A DNA stretch of 8,236 nucleotides from Clostridiales bacterium (GCA_012841675.1 DUUG01000200.1:1-8236), one strand, 5' to 3'. Positions 1 through 6,353 are shown, counted from the first letter of the stretch. Program-made: numbers and translations. The notes: generated from the letters alone by a model not told the origin.

Positions 1-675
1 ATGGAGTTTACGGGCGACGGCATTGCGCACCTAAGCATGGACGACCGGCTTTCCATGGCAAACATGGCCATTGAGGCTGGCGGCAAGAACGGCATCTTCG
101 AAGTAGACGAAAAAACCATCGAGTTCTTCCGCGAAAAATCCGACCGCCCCTTTACCGTGTACAAAGCCGACGAAGACGCAGAGTATGACGCGGTCTATGA
201 AATTGACCTTTCCACGCTTCGCCCTGTGGTTGCCTTCCCTCACCTGCCGGAAAACACCCGCTGGGTGGACGAGGCGGCCGGGCTTCGGATCGATCAGGTA
301 GTTATCGGCTCCTGCACCAACGGCCGTTTGGAGGATCTGCAGATTGCGGCAAAGATTCTGGAAGGGAAAAAGGTCAGCAAGAATTTGCGCGTCATTGTTT
401 TCCCTGCCACGCAGAAAATTTACCTGGATGCGCTGCGTCTTGGCTACATCGAAACCTTTATCAAGGCCGGCTGCGCCGTTTCAACCCCCACTTGCGGTCC
501 TTGCCTGGGCGGTCATATGGGCATTTTGGCCAAGGGCGAGCGGTCGTTGGCAACGACAAACCGCAACTTTGTCGGCCGCATGGGCCATCCGGAAAGCGAA
601 GTCTACCTCTGCAGCCCGGCTGTGGCCGCCGCTTCCGCTATTACGGGTGTTATCACTGCCCCGGATCAAGTTTAG
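1..675 (+). CDS. leuC: 3-isopropylmalate dehydratase large subunit, 3' part
   Basis: This is the C-terminal part of LeuC, the large subunit of the isopropylmalate isomerase that converts 2-isopropylmalate to 3-isopropylmalate in leucine synthesis. The 224 visible residues hold the three cysteine ligands of the [4Fe-4S] cluster: Cys105 in SCTNGR, and Cys165 and Cys168 in TCGPC. The segment near MDDRLSMANMAIEAG (about 13-27) and the C-terminal NRNFVGRMGHP (188-196) are typical of the aconitase/IPMI family. Full LeuC proteins are about 420 residues, so the window edge removes roughly the first half, and the ATG at position 1 is most likely an internal methionine (MEFTGDG) rather than the true start. 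leuD follows after 24 bases. Identification is firm; only the 5' end is missing. Confidence 0.96.
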   Translation: MEFTGDGIAHLSMDDRLSMANMAIEAGGKNGIFEVDEKTIEFFREKSDRPFTVYKADEDAEYDAVYEIDLSTLRPVVAFPHLPENTRWVDEAAGLRIDQVVIGSCTNGRLEDLQIAAKILEGKKVSKNLRVIVFPATQKIYLDALRLGYIETFIKAGCAVSTPTCGPCLGGHMGILAKGERSLATTNRNFVGRMGHPESEVYLCSPAVAAASAITGVITAPDQV

Positions 676-699
676 ACCGCTGTGAAAGGAGAACAACCC

Positions 700-1200
700 A
701 TGAAGAAACAAGGCACCGCCCTTTGCTACGGCGATAATGTAGATACAGACGTGATTATCCCCGCCCGCTATTTAAACACCTCCGACCCGAAGGAGCTGGC
801 AGCTCATTGCATGGAGGATATTGACGCAAACTTTCGCAACAAAGTAAAGCCGGGCGATATTATGGTCGCCGGCAAGAACTTTGGCTGCGGCTCGTCCCGC
901 GAGCATGCCCCCATTGCCATCAAAGAATCCGGCATTACATGCGTTATTGCATCCACTTTTGCCCGCATTTTCTACCGCAATGCCATTAACATCGGTCTGC
1001 CCATTCTGGAATGCCCCGAAGCTTCTGAGAAAATCGCCGAGGGCGACCAAATTGAAATTGACTTTGTTTCCGGCGAAATCAAAAACCTCACGAAAAACGA
1101 GACTTACGCCGCTGCGCCCTTCCCGCCTTTTGTTCAGCAGATTATCGCCGCTGACGGGTTGGTAAACGCCGTGTCCGCTCGGCTGCAACAGGGGGAATAA
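700..1200 (+). CDS. leuD: 3-isopropylmalate dehydratase small subunit
   Basis: LeuD is the swivelling small subunit that pairs with LeuC to isomerise isopropylmalate in the cytoplasm. The 166-residue product has the family signatures in order: NVDTDVIIPARYLN (13-26), KNFGCGSSREHAP (59-71), which forms the substrate-binding loop, and STFARIFYRNAINIGLP (85-101). The length matches the short clostridial/archaeal LeuD class (about 160-170 residues) rather than the roughly 200-residue proteobacterial form. The start at 700 is chosen because AAAGGAG at 685-691 lies 8 bases before it. An in-frame ATG at 682 lies upstream of that site and has no ribosome binding site of its own. It sits 24 bases after leuC and 2 bases before leuB, so the three genes should be co-transcribed. 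Confidence 0.96.
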   Translation: MKKQGTALCYGDNVDTDVIIPARYLNTSDPKELAAHCMEDIDANFRNKVKPGDIMVAGKNFGCGSSREHAPIAIKESGITCVIASTFARIFYRNAINIGLPILECPEASEKIAEGDQIEIDFVSGEIKNLTKNETYAAAPFPPFVQQIIAADGLVNAVSARLQQGE

Positions 1201-1202
1201 TT

Positions 1203-2291
1203 ATGCAATATCGCATCGCAGTCATCAAGGGCGACGGCATCGGCCCGGAAATCACCGATGAAGCCATAAAAGTTTTAAATGTTATTGGTAAGAAATACGG
1301 TCATACCTTCGAGTTTCAAGAAGTTTTGGCAGGCGGCGTTGCTTTAGACAAGTTCGGCATTCCGCTTCCAGATGAAACGGTCGAAATTTGCAAAGCAAGC
1401 GACAGCGTTCTGCTGGGCGCCGTAGGCGGCCCCAAGTGGGATACCCTGCCCGGCCATTTGCGGCCGGAACGGGCACTCCTTGGCCTTCGTTCTGCCCTTG
1501 GCTTGTATGCCAATCTCCGCCCGGCCGTTTTATACCCGGCATTGGCCGACGCTTGCCCGTTGAAGCCGGAAGTTGTCGGCAAGGGGCTGGACATTATGGT
1601 CGTTCGCGAGCTGACCGGCGGCATCTACTTTGGCGAACGCGGTAGAAGGCAAACGGAAAACGGCGAGGAAGCCTATGATACGGAAGCTTACAGCGTTATG
1701 GAAGTAAACCGCATCGGCCGTGTGGCGTTCGAAGCGGCCAGAAAGCGCGGCAAAAAGCTTGTGAGCATCGACAAGGCCAACGTGCTGGAAAGCAGCCGCC
1801 TCTGGCGCGAGGAAATCCACCGTCTGGCCGCCGAATATCCGGACGTTACTTGCACCGACATGCTGGTCGACAATGCCGCCATGCAACTGGTGCGCAATCC
1901 CGGCCAGTTCGACGTTATTGTGACAAGCAACATGTTCGGCGATATCCTATCGGACGAAGCCAGCATGATCACCGGCTCTATCGGCATGCTCCCCTCCGCC
2001 TCGCTGGGCGATTCTGTGGAAGGGAAAAACACCCTCGGTATGTATGAACCGATCCACGGCTCCGCTCCCGACATTGCCGGCCAGAACAAAGCCAACCCCA
2101 TTGCGACAATTTTGTCGGTTGCTATGATGCTTCGCTATTCGTTTGGTTTGGAAACCGAAGCGCTGGCCATCGAAAATGCCGTTAATGCCGTGCTGGATCA
2201 AGGGCTTCGCACAGGAGATATTGCGGCCAAAGGCGATACCGTCGTCGGAACCGTTGAAATGGGCGAAGCGATTGCCAAAGCAATTGTTTAA
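1203..2291 (+). CDS. leuB: 3-isopropylmalate dehydrogenase
   Basis: LeuB is the NAD-dependent oxidative decarboxylase that turns 3-isopropylmalate into 2-oxoisocaproate, the last leucine precursor before transamination. At 362 residues it has the normal family length. Visible motifs are KGDGIGPEI (9-17), the substrate arginines around 96, 106 and 135, RELTGGIYFGE (135-145) with catalytic Tyr142, SIDKANVLESSR (188-199) with catalytic Lys191, and Asp223, Asp247 and Asp251 as the expected metal ligands (VDNAAMQLV, MFGDILSDEASM). EPIHGSAPDIAGQNKANP (282-299) is the NAD-binding loop. RELTGGIYFGE separates it from isocitrate and tartrate dehydrogenases. A purine-rich GGGGGAATAATT precedes the ATG, and leuD ends 2 bases upstream. 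I see no clear terminator after it, so some read-through into the rubredoxin gene is possible. Confidence 0.97.
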   Translation: MQYRIAVIKGDGIGPEITDEAIKVLNVIGKKYGHTFEFQEVLAGGVALDKFGIPLPDETVEICKASDSVLLGAVGGPKWDTLPGHLRPERALLGLRSALGLYANLRPAVLYPALADACPLKPEVVGKGLDIMVVRELTGGIYFGERGRRQTENGEEAYDTEAYSVMEVNRIGRVAFEAARKRGKKLVSIDKANVLESSRLWREEIHRLAAEYPDVTCTDMLVDNAAMQLVRNPGQFDVIVTSNMFGDILSDEASMITGSIGMLPSASLGDSVEGKNTLGMYEPIHGSAPDIAGQNKANPIATILSVAMMLRYSFGLETEALAIENAVNAVLDQGLRTGDIAAKGDTVVGTVEMGEAIAKAIV

Positions 2292-2359
2292 CTTTGTCGT
2301 AAGGTATCATATTGGCTCGAAAATTTTATTGTTCATATGGTGCAATTTGCGCTGTTATA

Positions 2360-2368
2360 TGGTATAAT
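2360..2368 (+). promoter_or_regulatory. Extended -10 promoter for rubredoxin
   Basis: TGGTATAAT at 2360-2368 is a perfect -10 hexamer with the extended TGn element, 63 bases before the rubredoxin ATG. No good -35 hexamer lies at 16-18 bp spacing (the sequence there is GTGCAA-like), as is usual for promoters that rely on an extended -10. Transcription would start near 2375. The call rests on sequence alone. Confidence 0.7.
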
Positions 2369-2383
2369 GATCCAAACCTAGGA

Positions 2384-2398
2384 AAGCCATTTTGGCTT
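2384..2398 (+). other. Small stem-loop in the predicted rubredoxin leader
   Basis: AAGCCA (2384-2389) and TGGCTT (2393-2398) are perfect complements separated by TTT, so the predicted leader mRNA can form a 6-bp hairpin close to its 5' end. It has no U-tract and does not cover the ribosome binding site. It may only stabilise the 5' end, or it may be chance. Confidence 0.35.
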
Positions 2399-2430
2399 AC
2401 CGGAATACTACAGGAAAGCAGGGATAACTT

Positions 2431-2592
2431 ATGAAACGTTATGTTTGCACTGCATGCGGCTATGTCTACGATGAAGCAGACGGCGATCCCGAAAGCAACG
2501 TTGCCCCCGGCACCAAATGGGAAGATGTGCCCGAAGACTATGTTTGCCCCCTTTGTGGCGTAGGCAAGGATATGTTCGAAGAAGAAGAATAA
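2431..2592 (+). CDS. Rubredoxin
   Basis: This is a 53-residue rubredoxin, a small cytoplasmic electron carrier holding one iron atom on four cysteines. The two rubredoxin knuckles are intact: YVCTACGYVYDE (Cys6, Cys9) and YVCPLCGVGKDMFE (Cys39, Cys42). The spacing and the aromatic core residues (Tyr4, Tyr11, Tyr13, Trp30, Phe49) are as expected, with the typical middle GDPESNVAPGTKWEDVPEDY. The length is standard for the family, and the acidic EEEE tail is common. The ATG at 2431 follows a modest AGGG site 7 bases upstream. The gene stands alone between its own promoter (2360-2368) and a strong terminator (2606-2642). In anaerobes, rubredoxins usually pass electrons to oxygen- or peroxide-detoxifying enzymes such as rubrerythrin or superoxide reductase. 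None of these is in the window, so the partner here is unknown. Confidence 0.97.
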   Translation: MKRYVCTACGYVYDEADGDPESNVAPGTKWEDVPEDYVCPLCGVGKDMFEEEE

Positions 2593-2605
2593 GTCTTCAT
2601 TACTT

Positions 2606-2642
2606 GTAACGGCCTTTTACAAATGGCCGTTACTTGTTTTTT
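2606..2642 (+). terminator. Rho-independent terminator after rubredoxin
   Basis: GTAACGGCC (2606-2614) and GGCCGTTAC (2625-2633) form a perfect 9-bp stem with a 10-base loop, followed by TTGTTTTTT. It starts 14 bases after the rubredoxin stop and should end that transcript before the DUF1858 promoter. The bases between it and that promoter (2643-2695) are AT-rich and show no gene. Confidence 0.92.
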
Positions 2643-2695
2643 GGACATTTTTGAGCTCTATGCAACAAAACTAATGTTTTTTGCCCTCGTTTCTC

Positions 2696-2724
2696 TTGTA
2701 AAAGCGCAATTCATCTGCTATAAT
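2696..2724 (+). promoter_or_regulatory. Promoter of the DUF1858 gene
   Basis: TTGTAA (2696-2701) and TATAAT (2719-2724) are separated by exactly 17 bp, and TGC just before the -10 adds an extended element (TGCTATAAT). This is a near-consensus vegetative sigma-A type promoter. Transcription should begin near 2730-2732, at the left arm of the dyad at 2729-2760, leaving a leader of about 80 bases. Confidence 0.88.
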
Positions 2725-2728
2725 TAGT

Positions 2729-2760
2729 ATGTTTTCAGGTGATAATACACTTGAAAACAT
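2729..2760. promoter_or_regulatory. Long dyad at the DUF1858 transcription start (operator or leader hairpin)
   Basis: ATGTTTTCAGGTG (2729-2741) and CACTTGAAAACAT (2748-2760) are inverted copies separated by ATAATA. Nine outer base pairs are perfect, one inner position is a mismatch in DNA (a G-U pair in RNA), and three more pairs follow. The left arm begins 4 bases after the -10 box, so the dyad covers +1 to about +30. As DNA it could be a repressor operator; as RNA it would be a 13-bp stem at the extreme 5' end. It lacks a U-tract, so it is not a plain terminator. I cannot match it to a named regulator. Confidence 0.6.
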
Positions 2761-2798
2761 ATGATATTGATAACGACCCTTTTAGGCGCCGTTTTAAC

Positions 2799-2804
2799 AG
2801 GAGG
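2799..2804 (+). promoter_or_regulatory. Shine-Dalgarno site that fixes the DUF1858 start
   Basis: AGGAGG at 2799-2804 lies 7 bases before the ATG at 2812. The frame is also open from an ATG at 2761, but that upstream start has no ribosome binding site and would place this perfect site inside the coding region. Confidence 0.85.
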
Positions 2805-2811
2805 TTTTTCC

Positions 2812-3024
2812 ATGAAAAAAATTACGAAGGACATGATTATTTCCGACGTTCTCGAAGTTGATATCGAGCTTGCTCCTTTCTTCTTTGAAATCGGCATGCA
2901 CTGCCTGGGCTGCCCTGCTTCTCGCAATGAAACCGTTGAGCAAGCCTGCGCCGTTCATAATACTGACGTTGATGCTCTTTTGGCCCGCCTAAACGGTTTT
3001 CTGGAAGAAAAAGCAAAGGCATAA
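2812..3024 (+). CDS. DUF1858 redox-disulfide domain protein
   Basis: This 70-residue protein belongs to the DUF1858 family, also described as the hybrid-cluster-protein-associated redox disulfide domain. The signature is clear: a helical start (ITKDMIISDVLEVDIELAP, 4-22), then the core GMHCLGCPASRNETVEQAC (28-46). Cys31 and Cys34 form a CxxC pair able to make a disulfide, and Cys46 is a third cysteine. The size is typical for stand-alone members. There is no signal peptide, so it should be cytoplasmic. The family's biochemical role is not established; links to nitrosative or oxidative stress are inferred from its frequent company with hybrid cluster protein, and no hcp gene is visible here. 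It has its own strong promoter with a dyad at the start site, and a hairpin follows the stop. Confidence 0.9.
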   Translation: MKKITKDMIISDVLEVDIELAPFFFEIGMHCLGCPASRNETVEQACAVHNTDVDALLARLNGFLEEKAKA

Positions 3025-3045
3025 CTTCGTTTCAACTGTAATGCT

Positions 3046-3088
3046 AAAGGCACAGTCTGCGCGGTTCTTCCGGCGGATTGTGCCTTTT
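3046..3088 (+). terminator. Long hairpin between the DUF1858 gene and trmK (probable terminator)
   Basis: AAAGGCACAGTCTGC starting at 3046 pairs with GCGGATTGTGCCTTT ending at 3087, with two G-U pairs. The top can be extended by CGG/CCG around a TTCTT loop, giving about 18 base pairs. The downstream tract is only TTTTACAG, so termination may be incomplete. I find no convincing promoter between this hairpin and trmK at 3127, so trmK may depend on read-through. Confidence 0.7.
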
Positions 3089-3110
3089 ACAGAATATGCT
3101 TGGATGTTTT

Positions 3111-3118
3111 AAAGGAGG
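3111..3118 (+). promoter_or_regulatory. Shine-Dalgarno site that fixes the trmK start at TTG 3127
   Basis: AAAGGAGG at 3111-3118 is a perfect anti-16S match, 8 bases before TTG at 3127. A TTG at 3100 is in the same frame but lies upstream of this site, with nothing suitable before it. Confidence 0.82.
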
Positions 3119-3126
3119 AAATTTCC

Positions 3127-3810
3127 TTGCTGGAAAGCCTATCGCCCCGGCTTGCCGCTGTTGCCGATCTTGTTCCTTTTGGCAGTGTCGTTGCCGATAT
3201 TGGCACCGACCATGCCTACCTTCCCCTGTCGCTTTTGCAAAAAGGCCATATTCCCTACGCAATTGCCACAGATATGCGGGAAGGCCCATTGCAAAATGCC
3301 GCAAAAAGTGCGAACACCTATGGTTTCGCCGACAAAATCTCCCTCCGACTGGGCAACGGTTTAGATCCCGTGGGAGTGGACGAAGCAAGCTGTATCGTGA
3401 TGGCAGGCATGGGCGGCGAAACCATTGCCTCCATCCTAGAAAACGGCACAGTTCCCAACGATGCAAGAGTATTTATCCTGCAACCTATGACAAAATTCGA
3501 AGTTTTGCGCAGATTTCTGGCGCAAAACGGCTTTGGCATAACAAGCTGGCGGCTTGCCCGCGAGGGTCGGCATATATACGAATGCTGGGCCGTATCGCGC
3601 CATGCTCCCGTGGAAACAGACGAGCTATACTTGCATGTTGGCAGAAAAACGCCGGAAACAGAAAGCCTCTATACTTTTTACATAAGGGACCGGCTTTTTA
3701 AACTCCGCAAAAAGCGGAACGGCCTTGCCCGCTCGGCTGCCGGCGGCGGAGAACTTAAAATCAAACTTTCCTCCCTCATAGAACGCATAGAAAAGGAAGT
3801 GCTTGCATGA
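3127..3810 (+). CDS. trmK: tRNA (adenine(22)-N(1))-methyltransferase
   Basis: TrmK uses S-adenosylmethionine to methylate N1 of adenine 22 in the D-arm/core of certain bacterial tRNAs. The 227-residue product has the family layout: SPRLAAVADLVPFGS (6-20), SAM motif I as VVADIGTDHAYLP (21-33), a GNGLDP loop (77-82), the family-specific AGMGGETI (93-100) and LQP (118-120), then a lysine- and arginine-rich helical C-terminus (about 185-227) matching the coiled-coil domain of characterised TrmK. The length agrees with Bacillus TrmK (about 235). The start is a TTG chosen from its Shine-Dalgarno site; the protein then begins MLESLSPRL, as family members do. The stop overlaps the NIF3 start by 4 bases (ATGA), which suggests coupled translation. 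Pairing of trmK with nif3 is a conserved Bacillota arrangement. Confidence 0.94.
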   Translation: MLESLSPRLAAVADLVPFGSVVADIGTDHAYLPLSLLQKGHIPYAIATDMREGPLQNAAKSANTYGFADKISLRLGNGLDPVGVDEASCIVMAGMGGETIASILENGTVPNDARVFILQPMTKFEVLRRFLAQNGFGITSWRLAREGRHIYECWAVSRHAPVETDELYLHVGRKTPETESLYTFYIRDRLFKLRKKRNGLARSAAGGGELKIKLSSLIERIEKEVLA

Positions 3811-4589
3811 CTGTACGGGACGCTTTATCCGCTCTTTCAAGCTTGGCGCCTACGCATCTTGCCATGGAGCAAGACAACGTAGGGCTTCTCGTCGGCGACC
3901 CTTCTGCAAAAATAGACAGGATCTTGGTTTCGCTTGATGTGACCATGGCGGTTCTGGAAGAAGCTTTTGCTAAAAAAGCCCAACTGGTTGTTTCCCATCA
4001 CCCCATGCCCCGCTATCCTCTGAATAAAATAACACCCGAAACACTGGACGGGAAAAAGGTTTTCTACGCCATCACCCACGGTATTTCCGTTATTTCCATG
4101 CATACCAATTTGGATTCTGCCGAGGGCGGCGTCAACGATGTTTTGGCCGCTAAACTTGGGCTATGCAATATTGGCGAGTTTCCGAACAACAGTCCCGGCA
4201 TCGGCCGCATTGGATATACGGAAAAGCCTATGGCACTTGCCGAATTTGTAAAGCGTACTGCTTTGGCGTTGGGCACGGATCAAATCCGCTTTGTAGACGG
4301 TGGCAAAAAAGTGCACCGTGTGGCCATCGGCTCCGGAAATTGTAGCGATCTGTGGCAAGACGCTTTGCAGCAAGAGTGTGACACGTTTGTCAGCGCCGAC
4401 TTTAAGTATGGCCAGCTTTCCTCCGCCGTGGAACAGGGGCTTAACATTGTAGACGGCGGCCATTTTCCCACCGAAAACCTGATCTGCCCTACGATCCAGG
4501 ACACGCTTGCGAAAGCTCTGCCGGAAGCAGAGGTGCTGCTTTCGGAAACCCACAAGGATTGTATCCAATTTTACCGGGATGTGAAATAG
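3807..4589 (+). CDS. NIF3/DUF34 family dinuclear metal-binding protein
   Basis: This is a 260-residue member of the NIF3-like (YbgI/YqfO, DUF34) family, widespread hexameric proteins that hold two metal ions and whose reaction is still uncertain; older annotations as GTP cyclohydrolase I type 2 are not well supported. The metal ligands are all visible: His64-His65 in VVSHHPMP, Asp103 in HTNLD, and His219 and Glu223 in GGHFPTE. The N-terminal EQDNVGLLVGD (21-31) is the usual family start. It is the short form, like E. coli YbgI, without the PII-like insert that lengthens Bacillus YqfO to about 370 residues. It overlaps trmK by 4 bases and ends directly against the rqcH ATG (TAGATG), so all three are probably translated as a coupled unit. 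A link to tRNA or translation is inferred from neighbours only. Confidence 0.93.
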   Translation: MTVRDALSALSSLAPTHLAMEQDNVGLLVGDPSAKIDRILVSLDVTMAVLEEAFAKKAQLVVSHHPMPRYPLNKITPETLDGKKVFYAITHGISVISMHTNLDSAEGGVNDVLAAKLGLCNIGEFPNNSPGIGRIGYTEKPMALAEFVKRTALALGTDQIRFVDGGKKVHRVAIGSGNCSDLWQDALQQECDTFVSADFKYGQLSSAVEQGLNIVDGGHFPTENLICPTIQDTLAKALPEAEVLLSETHKDCIQFYRDVK

Positions 4590-6353
4590 ATGCCCTTTGA
4601 TGCGCTTTTTATGTCGGGTGTTGTTGGCGAGCTTTCTAAGACGCTTACCGGCGCCCGACTGAATAAAATTCAGCAGCCTGCCAGAGATGAGCTGCTTTTG
4701 CATATGCACGGCCCCAACGGAAGCGGCCGCTTATTGATTTCCATTGCAACGGGAGCCGCGCGCCTGCATATGACGGAATTGCCGTGTGAAAACGCACCGA
4801 CACCGCCCATGTTCTGTATGGTGCTTAGAAAACACCTTTCCGGCGGCCGCCTGCTTGCCTTGGAACAAATCCCCGGGGAACGGGTGGTCACACTTACATT
4901 TTCCTCTTTAGATGAAATGGGGGAAATGCGGCAGAGAAAGCTTGTATGCGAACTCATGGGCCGGCTGTCAAACGTGATATTGGTAGATGAGGACGGGCGC
5001 ATTCTCGACTGTATGCGCAAGGTCGACTTTGAAATGAGCCAGAAGAGGCAGGTTTTGCCAGGGCTGTTTTATCATCTGCCCCCTGCGCCGGACAAAGTGA
5101 ATTTTCTCGAGGCTGCAACGGCTGATCTGGCCGCTTTGCTACAAGAATCCGGCGGAAAACCGCTTGACAGGCTGCTGCTCGATGGTTTTTCCGGTTTGTC
5201 CCCTCTTGTTTGCCGGGAGCTTGCTTTTTTGTCAACGGGCCAAGTGGACAAACCCGCCGACGCCCTCACAGAACACGAGCAAAATGCTTTGATAAAACAA
5301 TTTACCGCCCTGCAAGGTGCGGTGCAAGCCCAAAATTTCCAACCTTGCCTTCTTTCCGGGGCAGATGGCGCCTTAAAGGACTATTCATTCCTACCAGTTA
5401 CCCATTACGGTTCGCTTTATTCTCTAACGGAATTTCGCTCTTTTTCCAAACTCTTAGACACCTTTTACCATGCGCAAATCACCACCTCCGCCCTGGAACA
5501 AAAACGAAAATACTGGCGCAAAACTCTGCAACAGCAAATTGATCGGCTAAACAGGAAGCTAACTCTACAAGAATCCGAGCTGGAACAGACGAAAGACCGC
5601 GAGTCTCTCCGCCGTCTGGGCGATATTGTAAACGCCTGCATAGGGCAGATTCCCAAGGGGGCGACTCAAGTTGAATTGCCCGATTTCTACGGAGAGGAAG
5701 GCGCCACGATTACCATTAAGCTGGATCCTGCTCTCTCGCCGCAGCAGAATGCGGCCCGGTTTTACAAGGAGTATACCAAGCTTAAGTCTGCCGAAGCGCA
5801 TCTTTCCCACCTGATTGCCCAAGGCAAAGAGGAGCTTTCCTATCTCTATACCGTAGCCGATGCCCTTGACCGGTCAGATGATTTGAAAACCATCGACGAA
5901 ATCGCACAGGAGTTAACCGACCATAAAACGGGCCGAAATACTACGCCTGAAAAAGGGCGCAAAAAAGGGACATCCCGTCCCTCCGCCCCCCTTTCGTTTA
6001 CTTTACACGGTGGTTTTACGGTTTGGGTAGGCAGAAACAACCGGCAAAACGACCAGCTGACCTTTTATACGGCGGATAAAAAAGATTATTGGTTCCATGT
6101 GAAAGACAGACCGGGCAGCCATGTCATTCTCTCCTGCCGGAGCGGCGAACCGGAACCGGAAGTCTTGCAGCAAGCGGCGGACCTCGCCGCGCTTTACTCC
6201 TCGGCGGCGCAGGGCGACAAAATCCCGGTGGATTACACCCGCGTTCGGTTTGTCAAAAAAACGCCGGGCGGCAAGCCGGGCATGGTAATCTACAACAAGT
6301 ATAAAACCCTGCTTGGAAGCCCCGATCGTGCCAAAAAGGAACATAAACTATAA
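4590..6353 (+). CDS. rqcH: Ribosome quality control protein RqcH (NFACT family, formerly fibronectin-binding protein A)
   Basis: RqcH is the bacterial relative of eukaryotic Rqc2/NEMF. It binds stalled 50S subunits carrying peptidyl-tRNA and recruits tRNA-Ala to add C-terminal alanine tails that mark the chain for degradation. The 587-residue product shows the whole architecture: NFACT-N (about 1-210) with MPFDALFMSGVV, PPMFCMVLRKHLSGG (72-86) and ELMGRLSNVILVD (121-133); a helix-hairpin-helix-like middle (about 190-290); a charged coiled-coil arm (about 300-445); a basic linker (446-467); and NFACT-R (about 468-572) with VWVGRNNRQND (478-488), DYWFHVKDRPGSHV (499-512) and KKTPGGKPGMVIY (556-568). 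The Asp-Arg pair needed for tailing in Bacillus (97/98) reads Glu97-Arg98 here. It starts immediately after the NIF3 stop with only a weak ribosome binding site, suggesting coupling. Its stop lies in the terminator palindrome. Older fibronectin-binding labels are historical. Confidence 0.94.
   Translation: MPFDALFMSGVVGELSKTLTGARLNKIQQPARDELLLHMHGPNGSGRLLISIATGAARLHMTELPCENAPTPPMFCMVLRKHLSGGRLLALEQIPGERVVTLTFSSLDEMGEMRQRKLVCELMGRLSNVILVDEDGRILDCMRKVDFEMSQKRQVLPGLFYHLPPAPDKVNFLEAATADLAALLQESGGKPLDRLLLDGFSGLSPLVCRELAFLSTGQVDKPADALTEHEQNALIKQFTALQGAVQAQNFQPCLLSGADGALKDYSFLPVTHYGSLYSLTEFRSFSKLLDTFYHAQITTSALEQKRKYWRKTLQQQIDRLNRKLTLQESELEQTKDRESLRRLGDIVNACIGQIPKGATQVELPDFYGEEGATITIKLDPALSPQQNAARFYKEYTKLKSAEAHLSHLIAQGKEELSYLYTVADALDRSDDLKTIDEIAQELTDHKTGRNTTPEKGRKKGTSRPSAPLSFTLHGGFTVWVGRNNRQNDQLTFYTADKKDYWFHVKDRPGSHVILSCRSGEPEPEVLQQAADLAALYSSAAQGDKIPVDYTRVRFVKKTPGGKPGMVIYNKYKTLLGSPDRAKKEHKL

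Noticed and set aside
2292..2430. A terminator or riboswitch after leuB
   Set aside because: Apart from the small stem at 2384-2398, which has no U-tract, I see no strong hairpin and no recognisable riboswitch or T-box motif. The region is explained by a promoter and short leader.
2761..2811. A 17-residue hydrophobic N-terminal extension on the DUF1858 protein that looks like a signal peptide
   Set aside because: A perfect AGGAGG lies inside it at 2799-2804, 7 bases from the ATG at 2812, and the upstream ATG has no ribosome binding site. The protein from 2812 matches the family length.
3078..3701. A 207-residue open frame on the plus strand overlapping trmK in another frame
   Set aside because: It covers the same bases as the well-supported TrmK frame, has a cysteine- and arginine-rich composition typical of an out-of-frame reading, and shows no family motif.
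4161..4709. A 182-residue open frame on the minus strand across the NIF3/rqcH junction
   Set aside because: It is antisense to two clearly identified genes, has no ribosome binding site of note, and shows no recognisable domain.
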